From: R-RK-3 sp031399085
GTDB lineage: Bacteria; Pseudomonadota; Alphaproteobacteria; Rhizobiales; Rhodomicrobiaceae
Assembly: GCA_031399085.1 (NCBI GenBank)
Contig: JANNOQ010000033.1
Span: 124,001-188,000 of the forward strand
Direction: 5' to 3'
DNA length: 64,000 bases
Part shown: positions 25,236-34,741 of the stretch, in pieces
Position numbering within the stretch: position 1 is the first letter of the stretch
Layout: each line of letters opens with the position of its first letter
Notes under the pieces: generated by a model
Databases searched by the model: none
What the model saw: only the letters and a program-made list of their open reading frames with translations
Told to the model about the DNA's origin: nothing
Program-made: the position numbers and the translations under genes

Positions 25236-26726
25236 TTAACTCGCCTCGGCCAGCAGGGAGAGTTGGCGCACGGGCGGCGGGCCTTCCAGGTCGCGCAGAC
25301 GGGTCGGATAGTCGCCGGTGAAGCAATGGTCGGTGAATTGCGGCTGGAGCGGGTCGCGCCGGGCAAAGCCCATCACCTTGTAGATCCCCTCCACGGAAAG
25401 GAAGGCGAGCGAGTCGCAGCCCATCGACTGGCGCATCTCTTCCAGCGTGAAGTTTGCGGCGAGCAGCTTGTCGCGGTCCGGCGTGTCGATGCCGTAATAA
25501 TCGGGCCAGGCAATCGGCGGGCAGGCGATGCGCATATGCACCTCCTTGGCGCCGCGCTCATACATCATCCGTACGATCTTGATCGAGGTGGTGCCGCGCA
25601 CGATGCTGTCGTCGATGAGGATGATGCGCTTGCCCGCGACCTCGCAGGGCGTCGGATTGTGCTTCAGCTTTACGCCAAGCGCGCGGATGCGCTGCTCCGG
25701 CTCGATAAAGGTGCGCCCGACATAATGGTTGCGAATGATGCCGAGCTCGTAAGGAATGCCCGATTGCTGCGCATAGCCGATCGCGGCGGGGACGCCCGAA
25801 TCCGGCACGGCGATCACCACGTCGGCGTCAACCGGAGCCTCGCGGGCAAGCTGCGCGCCGAATTTCTTGCGGACATCATAGACGCAGCGGCCGCCCAGCA
25901 CGCTATCGGGGCGCGAGAAATAGATATATTCGAAAATGCAGGGGCGCGGCGGCGATTTCGGGAACGGGCGGTGACTTTCGATGCCGTCCTTCGAGATGAC
26001 CACGATCTCGCCGTTCTCCACTTCGCGGATAAACTCGGCGCCAATGATGTCGAAGGCGCATGTCTCTGAGGCCAGCACATAAGAATCGCCCAGCTTGCCC
26101 AGCATGAGCGGACGGATGCCGAGCGGGTCGCGCGCGCCGATGAGCTTCTTGTTGGTCAGGCAGACCAGCGCATAAGCGCCTTCAATCTGCAGCAGGGCTT
26201 CGATGAAGCGTTCGATGATGCGCGGCTTCTTGCTCCGCGCGATGAGATGCAGCACAACTTCGGTGTCCGAGGTCGACTGGAAAATCGCTCCGGAGTTTAC
26301 CAGGCGCTCGCGCTGCGTGCGCGCGTTGGTGAGATTTCCATTGTGACCGAGCGCGAAGCCGCCAGAGCCGAATTCGGCGAAAAGCGGCTGCACGTTGCGC
26401 AGGATCGTCTCGCCCTGCGTCGAGTAGCGCACATGGCCGACCGAATAGCGGCCGCTGAGCCGGTCGAGGACCTGTGTTTTGGTGAAATGTTCGCTGACGA
26501 GACCGAGACGCCGTTCGGAGTGAAACTGATCGCCGTCGAAAGTGACGATGCCCGCCGCTTCCTGGCCCCGATGCTGGAGCGCGTGCAGTCCCAGGACCGT
26601 GAGAGCCGATGCATCCGGATGGTCGAAAACGCCGAAGACGCCGCATTCTTCCCGAGGCTTGTCTTCTTCGAGCCAGGCGGGCAAATGAAGAAGGCAATCA
26701 GGGGATGCGCCGCTAGGATCGTCCAT
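25236..26726 (-). CDS. purF: Amidophosphoribosyltransferase
   Basis: A 496-residue enzyme for the first committed step of purine synthesis, converting PRPP and glutamine to phosphoribosylamine. A short propeptide precedes the nucleophile Cys in EECGVFGVF. The class II amidotransferase half has GHVRYSTQGE and ALGHNGNLTN. The PRPP-binding loop is IILIDDSIVRGTTS. Cysteines in the C-terminal half (CPPIAWPDYYG) fit the iron-sulfur type. The ATG at 26726 is chosen because GAGGT lies eight bases upstream. It follows cvpA by 30 bp in the conserved order radA-cvpA-purF. Confidence 0.98.
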   Translation of the reverse strand: MDDPSGASPDCLLHLPAWLEEDKPREECGVFGVFDHPDASALTVLGLHALQHRGQEAAGIVTFDGDQFHSERRLGLVSEHFTKTQVLDRLSGRYSVGHVRYSTQGETILRNVQPLFAEFGSGGFALGHNGNLTNARTQRERLVNSGAIFQSTSDTEVVLHLIARSKKPRIIERFIEALLQIEGAYALVCLTNKKLIGARDPLGIRPLMLGKLGDSYVLASETCAFDIIGAEFIREVENGEIVVISKDGIESHRPFPKSPPRPCIFEYIYFSRPDSVLGGRCVYDVRKKFGAQLAREAPVDADVVIAVPDSGVPAAIGYAQQSGIPYELGIIRNHYVGRTFIEPEQRIRALGVKLKHNPTPCEVAGKRIILIDDSIVRGTTSIKIVRMMYERGAKEVHMRIACPPIAWPDYYGIDTPDRDKLLAANFTLEEMRQSMGCDSLAFLSVEGIYKVMGFARRDPLQPQFTDHCFTGDYPTRLRDLEGPPPVRQLSLLAEAS

Positions 26727-26756
26727 ATCCACCTACCTCATCGCTCATTGGGGCGG

Positions 26757-27386
26757 CTATAAAACTCTTGCCGGACCACCGCGCGAGCGCGCGCCATACT
26801 CGCGATATGATCCGCTATATGTCATTTTCAAGACATTAAGGGCAGCCAATTTTTCGTGTTCGCCGCGCAAATCGGCCCGTTCTCCACCAAACATTGAGGC
26901 CGGGTTGTCGGGAAGCAACGAAATGATGGCCTTGCCGGTGCTTTCGATGACGGTGAGCGAGCGCGCCTCGGTGACCCATTTCGGCAGCGTCTCCTTCGGC
27001 ATGATCGCAATGAGCAATTCATAGGCGATCACGACCAGAATCAGCCCGCGCGCCAAGCCGAACACGAAGCCGAGCGTCCGGTCGAGCGCGCCGACGCGGC
27101 TATCGAGCACACGGTCCGAGAGCCGCACCGTGATCAGGCTGACGATAATGAGGACGATCACGAAGACGGTGGTGATGAGCACGCCGTCGGCCAGAATCTC
27201 GGGCTGGACCAGGACCCGCACACGGTCGCGGTAGATCGGATAGATGAACAGCGCCGCCAAAGCCGCAAGCGCCCAGGACATGATCGACAGCATCTCGCGC
27301 GTAATGCCTCGCAGCATGGCGAGAAAGGCCGAGATCAGCATGATCGCCACTAAAATCACATCAAGCCACTGTATGGGCATGGACAT
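26757..27386 (-). CDS. cvpA: CvpA-family membrane protein
   Basis: A 209-residue inner-membrane protein with four N-terminal helices (ILVAIMLISAFLAMLRG, SWALAALAALFIYPIY and two more) and a soluble C-terminal tail. The RGITREMLS motif after the first helix is typical. CvpA was named for colicin V production and is now linked to envelope homeostasis. It sits between radA and purF as in most alphaproteobacteria. The ATG at 27386 is preferred over 27395 because AGAGG lies directly before the latter. Confidence 0.9.
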   Translation of the reverse strand: MSMPIQWLDVILVAIMLISAFLAMLRGITREMLSIMSWALAALAALFIYPIYRDRVRVLVQPEILADGVLITTVFVIVLIIVSLITVRLSDRVLDSRVGALDRTLGFVFGLARGLILVVIAYELLIAIMPKETLPKWVTEARSLTVIESTGKAIISLLPDNPASMFGGERADLRGEHEKLAALNVLKMTYSGSYREYGARSRGGPARVL

Positions 27387-27433
27387 GGAACTCATCCTCT
27401 ACACGGGTGACCGCCGCAAGACATCACACCCAA

Positions 27434-28843
27434 TTAGCCTGCCGCGAGCCGCTTGCGGTTTTGCGGGGAATCTCCGTCCCGGATGAAGCGCGCCGCCAGA
27501 TCGGACAAATGCCGGAGCGGCGTGATGCGCAATCCTGACGAGACCTCCAAAACCTCCCCGAAAGCCGGTGCCGCGGCCGCCGTAAACCCCAGCTTCTGCG
27601 CCTCTTTCAGCCGCATCGCCGCATGACTGACAGGCCGTATCGCGCCGGACAGGCTTGCCTCACCGAAATAGACGCTATCGCCGCCCAAGGCAACGCCCGA
27701 ATGGGCCGAGAGCAGCGCCGCCGCCACCGCCACATCGGCAGCCGGTTCGGAAATACGCAAGCCGCCCGCGACATTAAGGTAAATATCGTAGTTGCCGAGC
27801 TTGAAGCCGCAGCGGGCGTCGAGCACGGCCAGGATCATCGACAGCCGGTTGGCGTCCCAACCGACGACCGCGCGGCGCGGCGCTGCGAAGGGCGAAGCGG
27901 CGACCAGCGCCTGGATTTCGACGAGGATCGGCCGGGTGCCTTCGACACCGGCGAAGACCGCCGCGCCGGGGCTTGTATCGTCACGGTCGCCGAGGAACAG
28001 CTCGGACGGGTTGGTGACCTCCTTCAGCCCCGCATTGCCCATCTCGAACACGCCCACTTCATTGGCGGGACCGAAGCGGTTCTTCACCGAGCGCAACAAG
28101 CGGAAGAGATGGCTGTTATCGCCCTCGAAATAGAGCACCGTATCGACCATGTGCTCGACGACCTTCGGCCCGGCGATCTGGCCATCCTTGGTGACATGAC
28201 CGACGAGGATGATCGAGGTGGATCGCCGCTTGGCGTAGGCGATCAGCGCCTGCACCGAGGCGCGAACCTGGCTGACGGTGCCGGGCGCCGCGTCCAGCAT
28301 GTCGGTCCACAGCGTCTGAATCGAGTCGATGACGGTGAGGTCCGGCGGCGGGCCGTCTTCGAGCGTTGCGAGAATGGTGGCGGTGTTGGTTTCCGCCGCA
28401 AGTTCCAGCGGCGAGTGCGACACGCCGAGGCGCTTGGCCCGCATCCGGATCTGCTGCGTGGCCTCCTCGCCGGAGAAGTAGATGGCGCGCTTGCCCGCGC
28501 TGGCCAGCGTCGCGGCGATCTGCAGGAGCAGCGTCGACTTGCCGATGCCAGGATCACCCGCCAGGAGAATCGCCGATCCGGCAGCCAGCCCGCCGCCAAT
28601 CACCCGGTCGAACTCGCCAAGGCCGGTGGCAAGCCGTGGCACGGGCGGGGTGTCGTCGTTCAGCGTTTCTAGCGGCGCGCCGGAGGAGCGGCTGCGGCGC
28701 TTGGCCTTGGCGTCCATCGGCGAGGCGGCGCCTGCCTCTTCGGCAATCGTGTTCCATTCGCCGCAGGCCGCGCAGCGGCCGGACCATCTGGGGCTTGCCG
28801 TCCCGCAGGATTGGCAGACAAATTCACGTCCCGCTTTGGCCAT
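27434..28843 (-). CDS. radA: DNA repair protein RadA
   Basis: A 469-residue RecA-related ATPase that helps branch migration during recombination. The N-terminal zinc finger has CQSCG and CAACGEW, Walker A is GDPGIGKST, and the RadA-specific motif KNRFGPANEVGVF is present. The C-terminal 150 residues are the inactive Lon-protease-like domain. The ATG at 28843 with a GAGGAG ribosome-binding site is the start, 27 codons inside a longer open frame. The last 20 nt of alr overlap its beginning. Confidence 0.97.
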   Translation of the reverse strand: MAKAGREFVCQSCGTASPRWSGRCAACGEWNTIAEEAGAASPMDAKAKRRSRSSGAPLETLNDDTPPVPRLATGLGEFDRVIGGGLAAGSAILLAGDPGIGKSTLLLQIAATLASAGKRAIYFSGEEATQQIRMRAKRLGVSHSPLELAAETNTATILATLEDGPPPDLTVIDSIQTLWTDMLDAAPGTVSQVRASVQALIAYAKRRSTSIILVGHVTKDGQIAGPKVVEHMVDTVLYFEGDNSHLFRLLRSVKNRFGPANEVGVFEMGNAGLKEVTNPSELFLGDRDDTSPGAAVFAGVEGTRPILVEIQALVAASPFAAPRRAVVGWDANRLSMILAVLDARCGFKLGNYDIYLNVAGGLRISEPAADVAVAAALLSAHSGVALGGDSVYFGEASLSGAIRPVSHAAMRLKEAQKLGFTAAAAPAFGEVLEVSSGLRITPLRHLSDLAARFIRDGDSPQNRKRLAAG

Positions 28844-30062
28844 GATGGGTCTCCTCAGGCGGATTGGCCTCGTCGTCATGGCCGGAAACCGCGCCTGTGT
28901 AAATTCGGTGGTAGCGCGGACCAAGATTGGTCAGGAATTCATAGCCGATCGTGCCGGCCAACGCGGCCGCGTCGTCCACCGTAAAGCGATCGCCGATCAG
29001 TTCCACGAACCCGCCGCGCCCAACGCGCTCCGGCGCGATGCCGGTCACGTCGAAGACGATAAGGTCCATGGAAACGCGGCCCAATATGGGCAATCGCTCG
29101 CCGTCGATATGGGCAACGGCACCCTGTCGCGCATCGCTGGAGCCGAGCGCGCGGAAATAGCCGTCGGCATAGCCCACGGCGATGGCGGCGTAGCGGGTGC
29201 GGCGTGGGACGCGCAGGCTCGCGCCATAGCCGATGGTTTCCCCGGCCTCCGCTTCGCCGATTTGCGCGACGCGGCCATAGAGGCGGATGACCGGTTCCAT
29301 TGGATTGGGCCGGCCGGCGAACGGGTTGCCGCCGTAAAGGGCGATGCCGGGGCGGACGAGATCGAGGCAGAAGCCGGCCCCGAGGAAAATTCCGGCCGAA
29401 TTGGCAAGGCTCAACGGGGCTGGCGGCAATTGGGCCGCGAATCGCATGAAGTCTTCAAGCTGGGCGGCGTTTTTTGGATGATCCGGCGTATCCGCGCAGG
29501 CGAGATGGCTCATGATGAGCGCCAGCGAAAAGCCGTTCAGCATCTCCGGCGCGGCGAGCAGGGCGCGGCGGTCATCGCCCTTCAGGCCGAGCCGATTCAT
29601 GCCGGTATCGACGTGGATCGCGCCGGGCAGCGGACGGGCGATCGCCTGGCAGAACGCTTGCCACTCGCCTATCTCCGCCATGCTGCCGAGGACGGGACGC
29701 AGATCGAGCCGGGCAAAATCGCCCGCGCCGCCAGGGAAAAGCCCATCGAGCACATAAATGTCGGCTTGAGCCAACACGCCGCGCAGCGCTTCGGCCTCAT
29801 CGGGCGTTGCGACGAAAAATGTCCGGCAGCCGCCTGCGTGGAGCGCCTTCGCGACCGGCTCGACGCCAAGCCCGTAGCCGACGCCCTTGACCACGGCGGC
29901 GCATTCGGCGGGAGCGGCGATGCCCCGCAGCTTGCGGTAATTGCGGACAAGCGCCGCCAGATCGACGGCCAGCACGCCCGAGGCCGATGGCGGAATATCG
30001 GCGCTCAGCAGCCGACTAAGGGCCTCGCGGCTCTGTCCTATCGCTGGTGCGCCGCCATTCAT
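28824..30062 (-). CDS. alr: Alanine racemase
   Basis: A 412-residue PLP enzyme that makes D-alanine for peptidoglycan. The lysine motif reads AAVVKGVGYGLG, where most homologues have VKADAYGHG; the PLP Lys itself is kept. Other conserved parts are HVDTGMNRLG, the SHLACAD segment, and GYGASLRVPRRTRYAAIAVGYADGY with the second catalytic Tyr. It begins 9 bp after dnaB and its 3' end overlaps radA, so it is part of one operon. The altered lysine loop could affect activity. Confidence 0.93.
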   Translation of the reverse strand: MNGGAPAIGQSREALSRLLSADIPPSASGVLAVDLAALVRNYRKLRGIAAPAECAAVVKGVGYGLGVEPVAKALHAGGCRTFFVATPDEAEALRGVLAQADIYVLDGLFPGGAGDFARLDLRPVLGSMAEIGEWQAFCQAIARPLPGAIHVDTGMNRLGLKGDDRRALLAAPEMLNGFSLALIMSHLACADTPDHPKNAAQLEDFMRFAAQLPPAPLSLANSAGIFLGAGFCLDLVRPGIALYGGNPFAGRPNPMEPVIRLYGRVAQIGEAEAGETIGYGASLRVPRRTRYAAIAVGYADGYFRALGSSDARQGAVAHIDGERLPILGRVSMDLIVFDVTGIAPERVGRGGFVELIGDRFTVDDAAALAGTIGYEFLTNLGPRYHRIYTGAVSGHDDEANPPEETHHGQSGT

Positions 30063-30071
30063 CGCGCCCGC

Positions 30072-31583
30072 CTAGCGCACGCGGGCGGGAAGCCGGCTAT
30101 CGTCGGCCAGGTTGGAGAAGCGCGTGAACTCGGCGGTGAACTGCAGGCTCACAGTGCCGGTTGGTCCGTGACGCTGCTTGCCGATGATGACCTCGCCGAG
30201 GCCCTGCACCTGGTCCATCTCGTCCTGCCATCGCTGATGCTCCTCGACCTTGGTGATCGCAGGCTGGGAGCGCTGAACGTAATATTCCTCGCGGAACACG
30301 AACATAACCACATCCGCGTCCTGCTCGATAGAGCCGGACTCGCGCAGGTCGGAGAGCTGCGGCCGCTTATCCTCGCGGTTCTCGACCTGCCGCGAAAGCT
30401 GCGACAACGCCAGAATCGGCACGGCCAGTTCCTTGGCGAGCGCCTTGAGCCCGGTCGTAATTTCCGTGACTTCCTGCACCCGGCCTTCATTCGAGCGCTT
30501 TGCCGAGCCTGAGAGCAGCTGCAAATAGTCCACCACGATCAATCCGAGGCCGCGCTGGCGCTTCAGCTTGCGCGCCCGCGCCGCGAGCTGCGCAATCGAG
30601 ATGCCGCCGGTGTGGTCGATATAGAGCGGCAGCGATTGCAGCTCCTGCGTGGCCTTCACCAGACGGTGGAATTCGTCTTCGCTGATCAGACCACGGCGAA
30701 TCTTTTCGGAGGAAATCTGCGCCTGCTCGGAGATGATACGGGTGGCAAGCTGTTCGGCCGACATTTCGAGCGAAAAGAAGCCGACAATCGCGCCATCCAT
30801 CACCTCCTCCTCTCCGCTCGCCCCGATTTCGCTTCGATAGGCTTTGGCGATGTTGAAGGCGAGATTGGTCGCGAGCGCGGTCTTGCCCATCGAGGGGCGG
30901 CCCGCGAGAATGACGAGATCAGAGTTTTGCAGACCGCCCAGCGCCCGGTCGAGATCGCGCAGGCCCGTGGAGAGACCGGAAAGCCCTCCCTGCCGCTCAT
31001 AGGCTTTCGAGGCCATGTCGATGGCATCGCTTAAAGCATTCGAGAACGCCATGAAGCCCGAGCCATATTTGCCGCGCTCGGCCAGGCCGTAGAGTCGCTG
31101 CTCGCTGTCCTCGATCTGCTTTTCCGGCGGCATTTCGAAGGGCGAATCATAGGCGACGTTCACCATCTCCTCGCCGATGATAATCAGATCGCGCCGCACC
31201 GACAAATCGTAGATGGTGCGGCCATAATCCTCCGCGTTGATGACGCTGGTGGCGTGCGCGGCGAGCCGGCCCAGATATTGCGGCACGGTAACGGTGCCGA
31301 TCGCTTCTTCATTTTCAAAGAAACTTTTCAGCGTGATCGGCGTGGCGTGCTTGCCGCTCTGAATGAATTTAGCCGAGGTTTCGTAGATCCGGCTGTGGAG
31401 CGGGTCGAAAAAATGATGCGGTTCGAGAAAGGACGAGACGCGGTCGAAAGCCTCGTTGTTGATCAGGATGGCGCCAAGCAGCGCTTGCTCAGCCTCGATA
31501 TTATGCGGCGCTTCGCGGAAGGGAATGGCGGTGTCGCCGGAAACAGCTTGCAGGTGCGGCGGCGAGGCGGGCTTTTGTCTCAT
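30072..31583 (-). CDS. dnaB: Replicative DNA helicase DnaB
   Basis: A 503-residue hexameric helicase that unwinds DNA at the replication fork. The N-terminal domain begins PHNIEAEQALLGAILINN. The RecA-like domain has Walker A GRPSMGKTALATN, Walker B LIVVDYLQLL, and LSQLSRQVENREDKRP with DLRESGSIEQDAD. No intein is present. The first ATG at 31583 is taken as the start; an upstream TTG at 31625 is possible. The usual upstream gene for ribosomal protein L9 is absent, so synteny is broken at this point. Confidence 0.97.
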   Translation of the reverse strand: MRQKPASPPHLQAVSGDTAIPFREAPHNIEAEQALLGAILINNEAFDRVSSFLEPHHFFDPLHSRIYETSAKFIQSGKHATPITLKSFFENEEAIGTVTVPQYLGRLAAHATSVINAEDYGRTIYDLSVRRDLIIIGEEMVNVAYDSPFEMPPEKQIEDSEQRLYGLAERGKYGSGFMAFSNALSDAIDMASKAYERQGGLSGLSTGLRDLDRALGGLQNSDLVILAGRPSMGKTALATNLAFNIAKAYRSEIGASGEEEVMDGAIVGFFSLEMSAEQLATRIISEQAQISSEKIRRGLISEDEFHRLVKATQELQSLPLYIDHTGGISIAQLAARARKLKRQRGLGLIVVDYLQLLSGSAKRSNEGRVQEVTEITTGLKALAKELAVPILALSQLSRQVENREDKRPQLSDLRESGSIEQDADVVMFVFREEYYVQRSQPAITKVEEHQRWQDEMDQVQGLGEVIIGKQRHGPTGTVSLQFTAEFTRFSNLADDSRLPARVR

Positions 31584-31718
31584 GCGGGGGAGACTAGCCG
31601 ATTCCGTCGCTGAAGGAATCCTCAAGCGCCCGCCCCGCTCCGATCTTACCCGTTTTGCACAGCCGAGCGGGCGGTTGCTTGACCGCCTCTGTGCAACTTT
31701 GCTCGATTCGTCAGAGAC

Positions 31719-33029
31719 TTAATTGCGAGACCCGGGTCGGAAGTGCGCTTTACCGCGCACTGAAGGCGGCAGTCGCCAAGCCGCGTCGCCATCCGGCGCC
31801 GCCGCCAAGGCGTCGGCTTCCCGGAGCCTCTCCTCCTCGCGGTTCATATAGTCGCGTGTGATCGGCAAAATGCCGATCTCCTTGGTGAACTGGACCTGAA
31901 ACACCGAAAGCCCGCCCCATCGAAATCCCGCCTCGCACGATTGCAGATAGAAGTCCCACATCCGGCAGAAGCGCTCATCGTACAGCTTGGCGATTGCCTC
32001 GCGGTTCATCTCGAAGCGCTTGCGCCACGCGGCGAGCGTCATGGCGTAATGCAGCCGCAGATTTTCCAAATCCGTCAGCCACAAGCGCTGTGTTTCAAGG
32101 ATCGGCGACAGCTGCGAAAGCGTCGGAAGGTACGCGCCGGGGAAGATATGCCGCCGCAGCCAGGGGTTGATCGGCGAAGGCGGATCTTGAAAGGCGATCG
32201 TATGCAGGAGCGCCACGCCGTCCGGCGCGAGCAGCGACGACAGCTTGCGGAAGAAGGTGGAAAAATGCGGTTTGCCCACATGCTCGAACATCCCCACCGA
32301 CACGATACGGTCGTAGGCGCCGGTCTCAAGGCGGTAGTCGGCCAGCTTGAACGTCACGCGGTCGGCAAGGTCAAGCTGGCGCGCCTGCGCGGTGGCGTAG
32401 CGGAACTGCTCGTCCGACAGGGTGAGGCCGGTGACGCGGACCGGATATTGCTGGGCCAGATAAATCGCCAGACCTCCCCAGCCCGAACCGATGTCGAGAA
32501 TATGCTGATGTGGGAGGATGTTCAGCTTGGCGGCGATATGCTGCTTTTTATTCAGCTGCGCGGTTTCAATGTCCTCGCCGTCGGACCGGTAATAGGCGCA
32601 GGAATATTGCCGGTCGGCATCGAGAAAGAGGGAGAATAGCTCGCCGGAGAGATCGTAGTGGTGCTGGACGTTCTGTCGGGCGCGTCCGATTCGGTTGAAG
32701 ACCGCGGGGAGCTTGATCAGGTCTTCGACGCGGTAATAGATGCGTCCCGGCAGCGTCGCGTTCAGCGCCCGTGAGTTCAGCAAAATCACGCGGATCAAAC
32801 CGAGCAGCGTGCCCTGATCGATCATCAGCGAGCCATCCGTGAAGGCTTCTCCGACATTTAACGCCGGGTTTGTCGCAAGCCGCCAAGCAACCCTCGGATC
32901 GCGCAAGGCAATCGCGGCATCGAGCGGTGCATCCGGATCGCCGAACTCGTAGGCTTGCCCGTCGAAATCTATGACCTGAAGGCGGCCTTGCTTGATGAAC
33001 CGCGTCAGAACAACGTCGAGCGGAAACAT
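31719..33029 (-). CDS. Cyclopropane-fatty-acyl-phospholipid synthase family protein
   Basis: A 436-residue SAM-dependent methyltransferase that would modify double bonds of membrane phospholipid acyl chains. The SAM-binding motif is ILDIGSGWGGLAIYLA, followed by VTGLTLSDEQ and VGMFEHVGKPHFSTFF, all typical of CFA synthases. The N-terminal 120 residues match the lipid-binding extension of the family. The gene is separate from dnaB by 135 bp. The ATG at 33029 agrees with the usual MF-LD start; a GTG at 33038 is possible. Confidence 0.9.
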   Translation of the reverse strand: MFPLDVVLTRFIKQGRLQVIDFDGQAYEFGDPDAPLDAAIALRDPRVAWRLATNPALNVGEAFTDGSLMIDQGTLLGLIRVILLNSRALNATLPGRIYYRVEDLIKLPAVFNRIGRARQNVQHHYDLSGELFSLFLDADRQYSCAYYRSDGEDIETAQLNKKQHIAAKLNILPHQHILDIGSGWGGLAIYLAQQYPVRVTGLTLSDEQFRYATAQARQLDLADRVTFKLADYRLETGAYDRIVSVGMFEHVGKPHFSTFFRKLSSLLAPDGVALLHTIAFQDPPSPINPWLRRHIFPGAYLPTLSQLSPILETQRLWLTDLENLRLHYAMTLAAWRKRFEMNREAIAKLYDERFCRMWDFYLQSCEAGFRWGGLSVFQVQFTKEIGILPITRDYMNREEERLREADALAAAPDGDAAWRLPPSVRGKAHFRPGSRN

Positions 33030-33251
33030 AACACGCACCGATGAGCATTCGAGATCGTTCGGTGGCTATCTTAACTGGCTAGCCGTCAAGCGCAAGTCCG
33101 CGCCTGGACCCGCCGAAGCTGGCAACCCATACTGGACCGCATCCAGTGCGCTTTCATAATTTTATTGCGGACATCGGCAATGGTTGCGTGGCACGGTGTG
33201 CTCCATTCCAGCGCATCGAGTAGCACGCCCGGCGGCGCAAGAGGGACTGAT

Positions 33252-33794
33252 ATGAGAATCGACGCCATCGCCATCGGCAAGAATCCGCCAGAGGACGTCA
33301 ACGTCATCATCGAAGTGCAAATCGGCGGCGAGCCGATCAAATATGAGATGGACAAGGCCGCCGGCACGCTGGTGGTCGACCGGTTCCTTCACACCCCGAT
33401 GCGCTATCCGGGCAATTACGGCTTCGTGCCGCACACGCTTTCGGAAGATGGCGACCCTATCGACGTGCTGGTCGCGAACACGCGGCCGATCGTGCCGGGC
33501 GCGGTCATCAATGTGCGGCCCATCGGCGTGTTCCAGATGCAGGACGATGGCGGCATGGACGAGAAGATCATCGCGGTGCCGACGCATAAGCTGACCAAGC
33601 GGTACGATTCGGTGATCAGCTATAAGAACCTGCCGCAGATCACCGTCGAGCAAATCCAGCATTTCTTCGAGCATTATAAGGATCTGGAGCCGGGAAAATG
33701 GGTCAAGGCAATCGGCTGGGGGGATGTCGATGTGGCCAAGCGACTGATTGTCGAGGCGATCGAGCGCCATGCGAAGCAGGGGCCGCAAGGATGA
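33252..33794 (+). CDS. ppa: Inorganic pyrophosphatase
   Basis: A 180-residue family I soluble pyrophosphatase that hydrolyses PPi and drives biosynthesis. The metal-binding signature EDGDPIDVLV is intact, as are the pocket segments FLHTPMRYPGNYGFVP and KWVKAIGWGD. The ATG at 33252 follows AAGAGGGA and gives the family length, so the longer upstream frame is ignored. Divergent from the CFA synthase-like gene. Confidence 0.97.
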   Translation: MRIDAIAIGKNPPEDVNVIIEVQIGGEPIKYEMDKAAGTLVVDRFLHTPMRYPGNYGFVPHTLSEDGDPIDVLVANTRPIVPGAVINVRPIGVFQMQDDGGMDEKIIAVPTHKLTKRYDSVISYKNLPQITVEQIQHFFEHYKDLEPGKWVKAIGWGDVDVAKRLIVEAIERHAKQGPQG

Positions 33795-33869
33795 GAAAGC
33801 AGCGGGCAATCGAATAGAGCGGCTCGCGCGCGTGTTCAACAGGCATACAGGTCATCCAAGGAGATTCTG

Positions 33870-34685
33870 ATGAACAAAAATGCCCTGAAAGCCGCCACAG
33901 CCGCCATCTCCGCCATGCTTTTCCTGAGCGTCCAGACTGCGCAGGCGAGCACCGACAAGCTTCGCGCCGAGGCCTATTTCAACGCGATCTCGGGCGGCAA
34001 TGCCGAGACGATCTCTTCCTTTTACGCCGACAAGGCGGAATTTCATTGGGTGGGCGGACCGCTCGCCGGCATCTACACGGGCAAGGCCCAGATCAGGAGC
34101 CTTTGGAAGACGTTTAGCCAGTCGGCGGGCGACGTCGATCATAAAGTTTTGGAAATCTCCGAAAGCAAAAACGGCAAAATCTCAACCGTCACCGCTCGCG
34201 TGAACATCATTGGGCCGAAGCAGGTGCCGGTGAAGTTCATCATGATGTATGAAGACGGCAAGATCGTCAGCCAGATCTGGCAGCTCGATAAGCCGGGCAT
34301 TTCCGCCAAAGCCGAGCCTTCCCCCGAAGCTGAAGCTAAGACAGCCTCGAATGGCGAGGCAAAATCGCCCGCGCCGAATACGGACGCCGAAGTGCTTGCG
34401 GAACCGCTATCTAGCGAGGAGACCCGTGAGGTTACGGCTTCCGGCCCGGCGAGCGCGCCCGCTCAATTGACAACGGGTGGTTCGGCCGCAGGTCCAGCGC
34501 TTCTCGCAAAAAAACCGCGGGAACCGAAAAAGAATGCCTATGTCGCCAGGAAAATTGAAAAGCCGCAATATGAGGAATATGAGGAGCACGACGACGACGA
34601 TGACTACGGCCAAGACTACGGCCATTGGGAGCGTCGCAATCGCCATTTCGGTTTCGGCTATTACGGCTACCGGCGCTTTTACTGA
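33870..34685 (+). CDS. Secreted NTF2/SnoaL-like protein with acidic and aromatic tail
   Basis: A 271-residue secreted protein. A signal peptide ends near AQA at residue 26. Residues 30-145 form a SnoaL/NTF2-like cone domain (RAEAYFNAISGGNAETISSF, VKFIMMYEDGKIVSQIWQLD). A Pro/Ala/Glu-rich linker of about 90 residues follows, and the C terminus has an Asp cluster (DDDDDYGQDYGHW) and ends in Tyr/Phe-rich residues YYGYRRFY. SnoaL-like domains can be enzymes or binding modules, and no catalytic residue could be identified. The tail resembles that of the gene at 43404. A terminator follows. Confidence 0.7.
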   Translation: MNKNALKAATAAISAMLFLSVQTAQASTDKLRAEAYFNAISGGNAETISSFYADKAEFHWVGGPLAGIYTGKAQIRSLWKTFSQSAGDVDHKVLEISESKNGKISTVTARVNIIGPKQVPVKFIMMYEDGKIVSQIWQLDKPGISAKAEPSPEAEAKTASNGEAKSPAPNTDAEVLAEPLSSEETREVTASGPASAPAQLTTGGSAAGPALLAKKPREPKKNAYVARKIEKPQYEEYEEHDDDDDYGQDYGHWERRNRHFGFGYYGYRRFY

Positions 34686-34696
34686 TAATTGTCTCG

Positions 34697-34723
34697 GGGC
34701 GTGCATTTGCGCGCCCTATTTTT
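34697..34723 (+). terminator. Rho-independent terminator after the SnoaL-like gene
   Basis: GGGCGTGC at 34697-34704 pairs with GCGCGCCC at 34709-34716 (one G-T pair) around ATTT, followed by TATTTTT. Confidence 0.75.
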
Positions 34724-34741
34724 GCTTGCGGGGCCTGCAAC

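Noticed and set aside
28482..30512. Long open frame of 676 codons on the plus strand
   Set aside because: It lies wholly antisense to alr and dnaB, has no recognisable motif, and its length is explained by the GC-rich codon bias of those genes.
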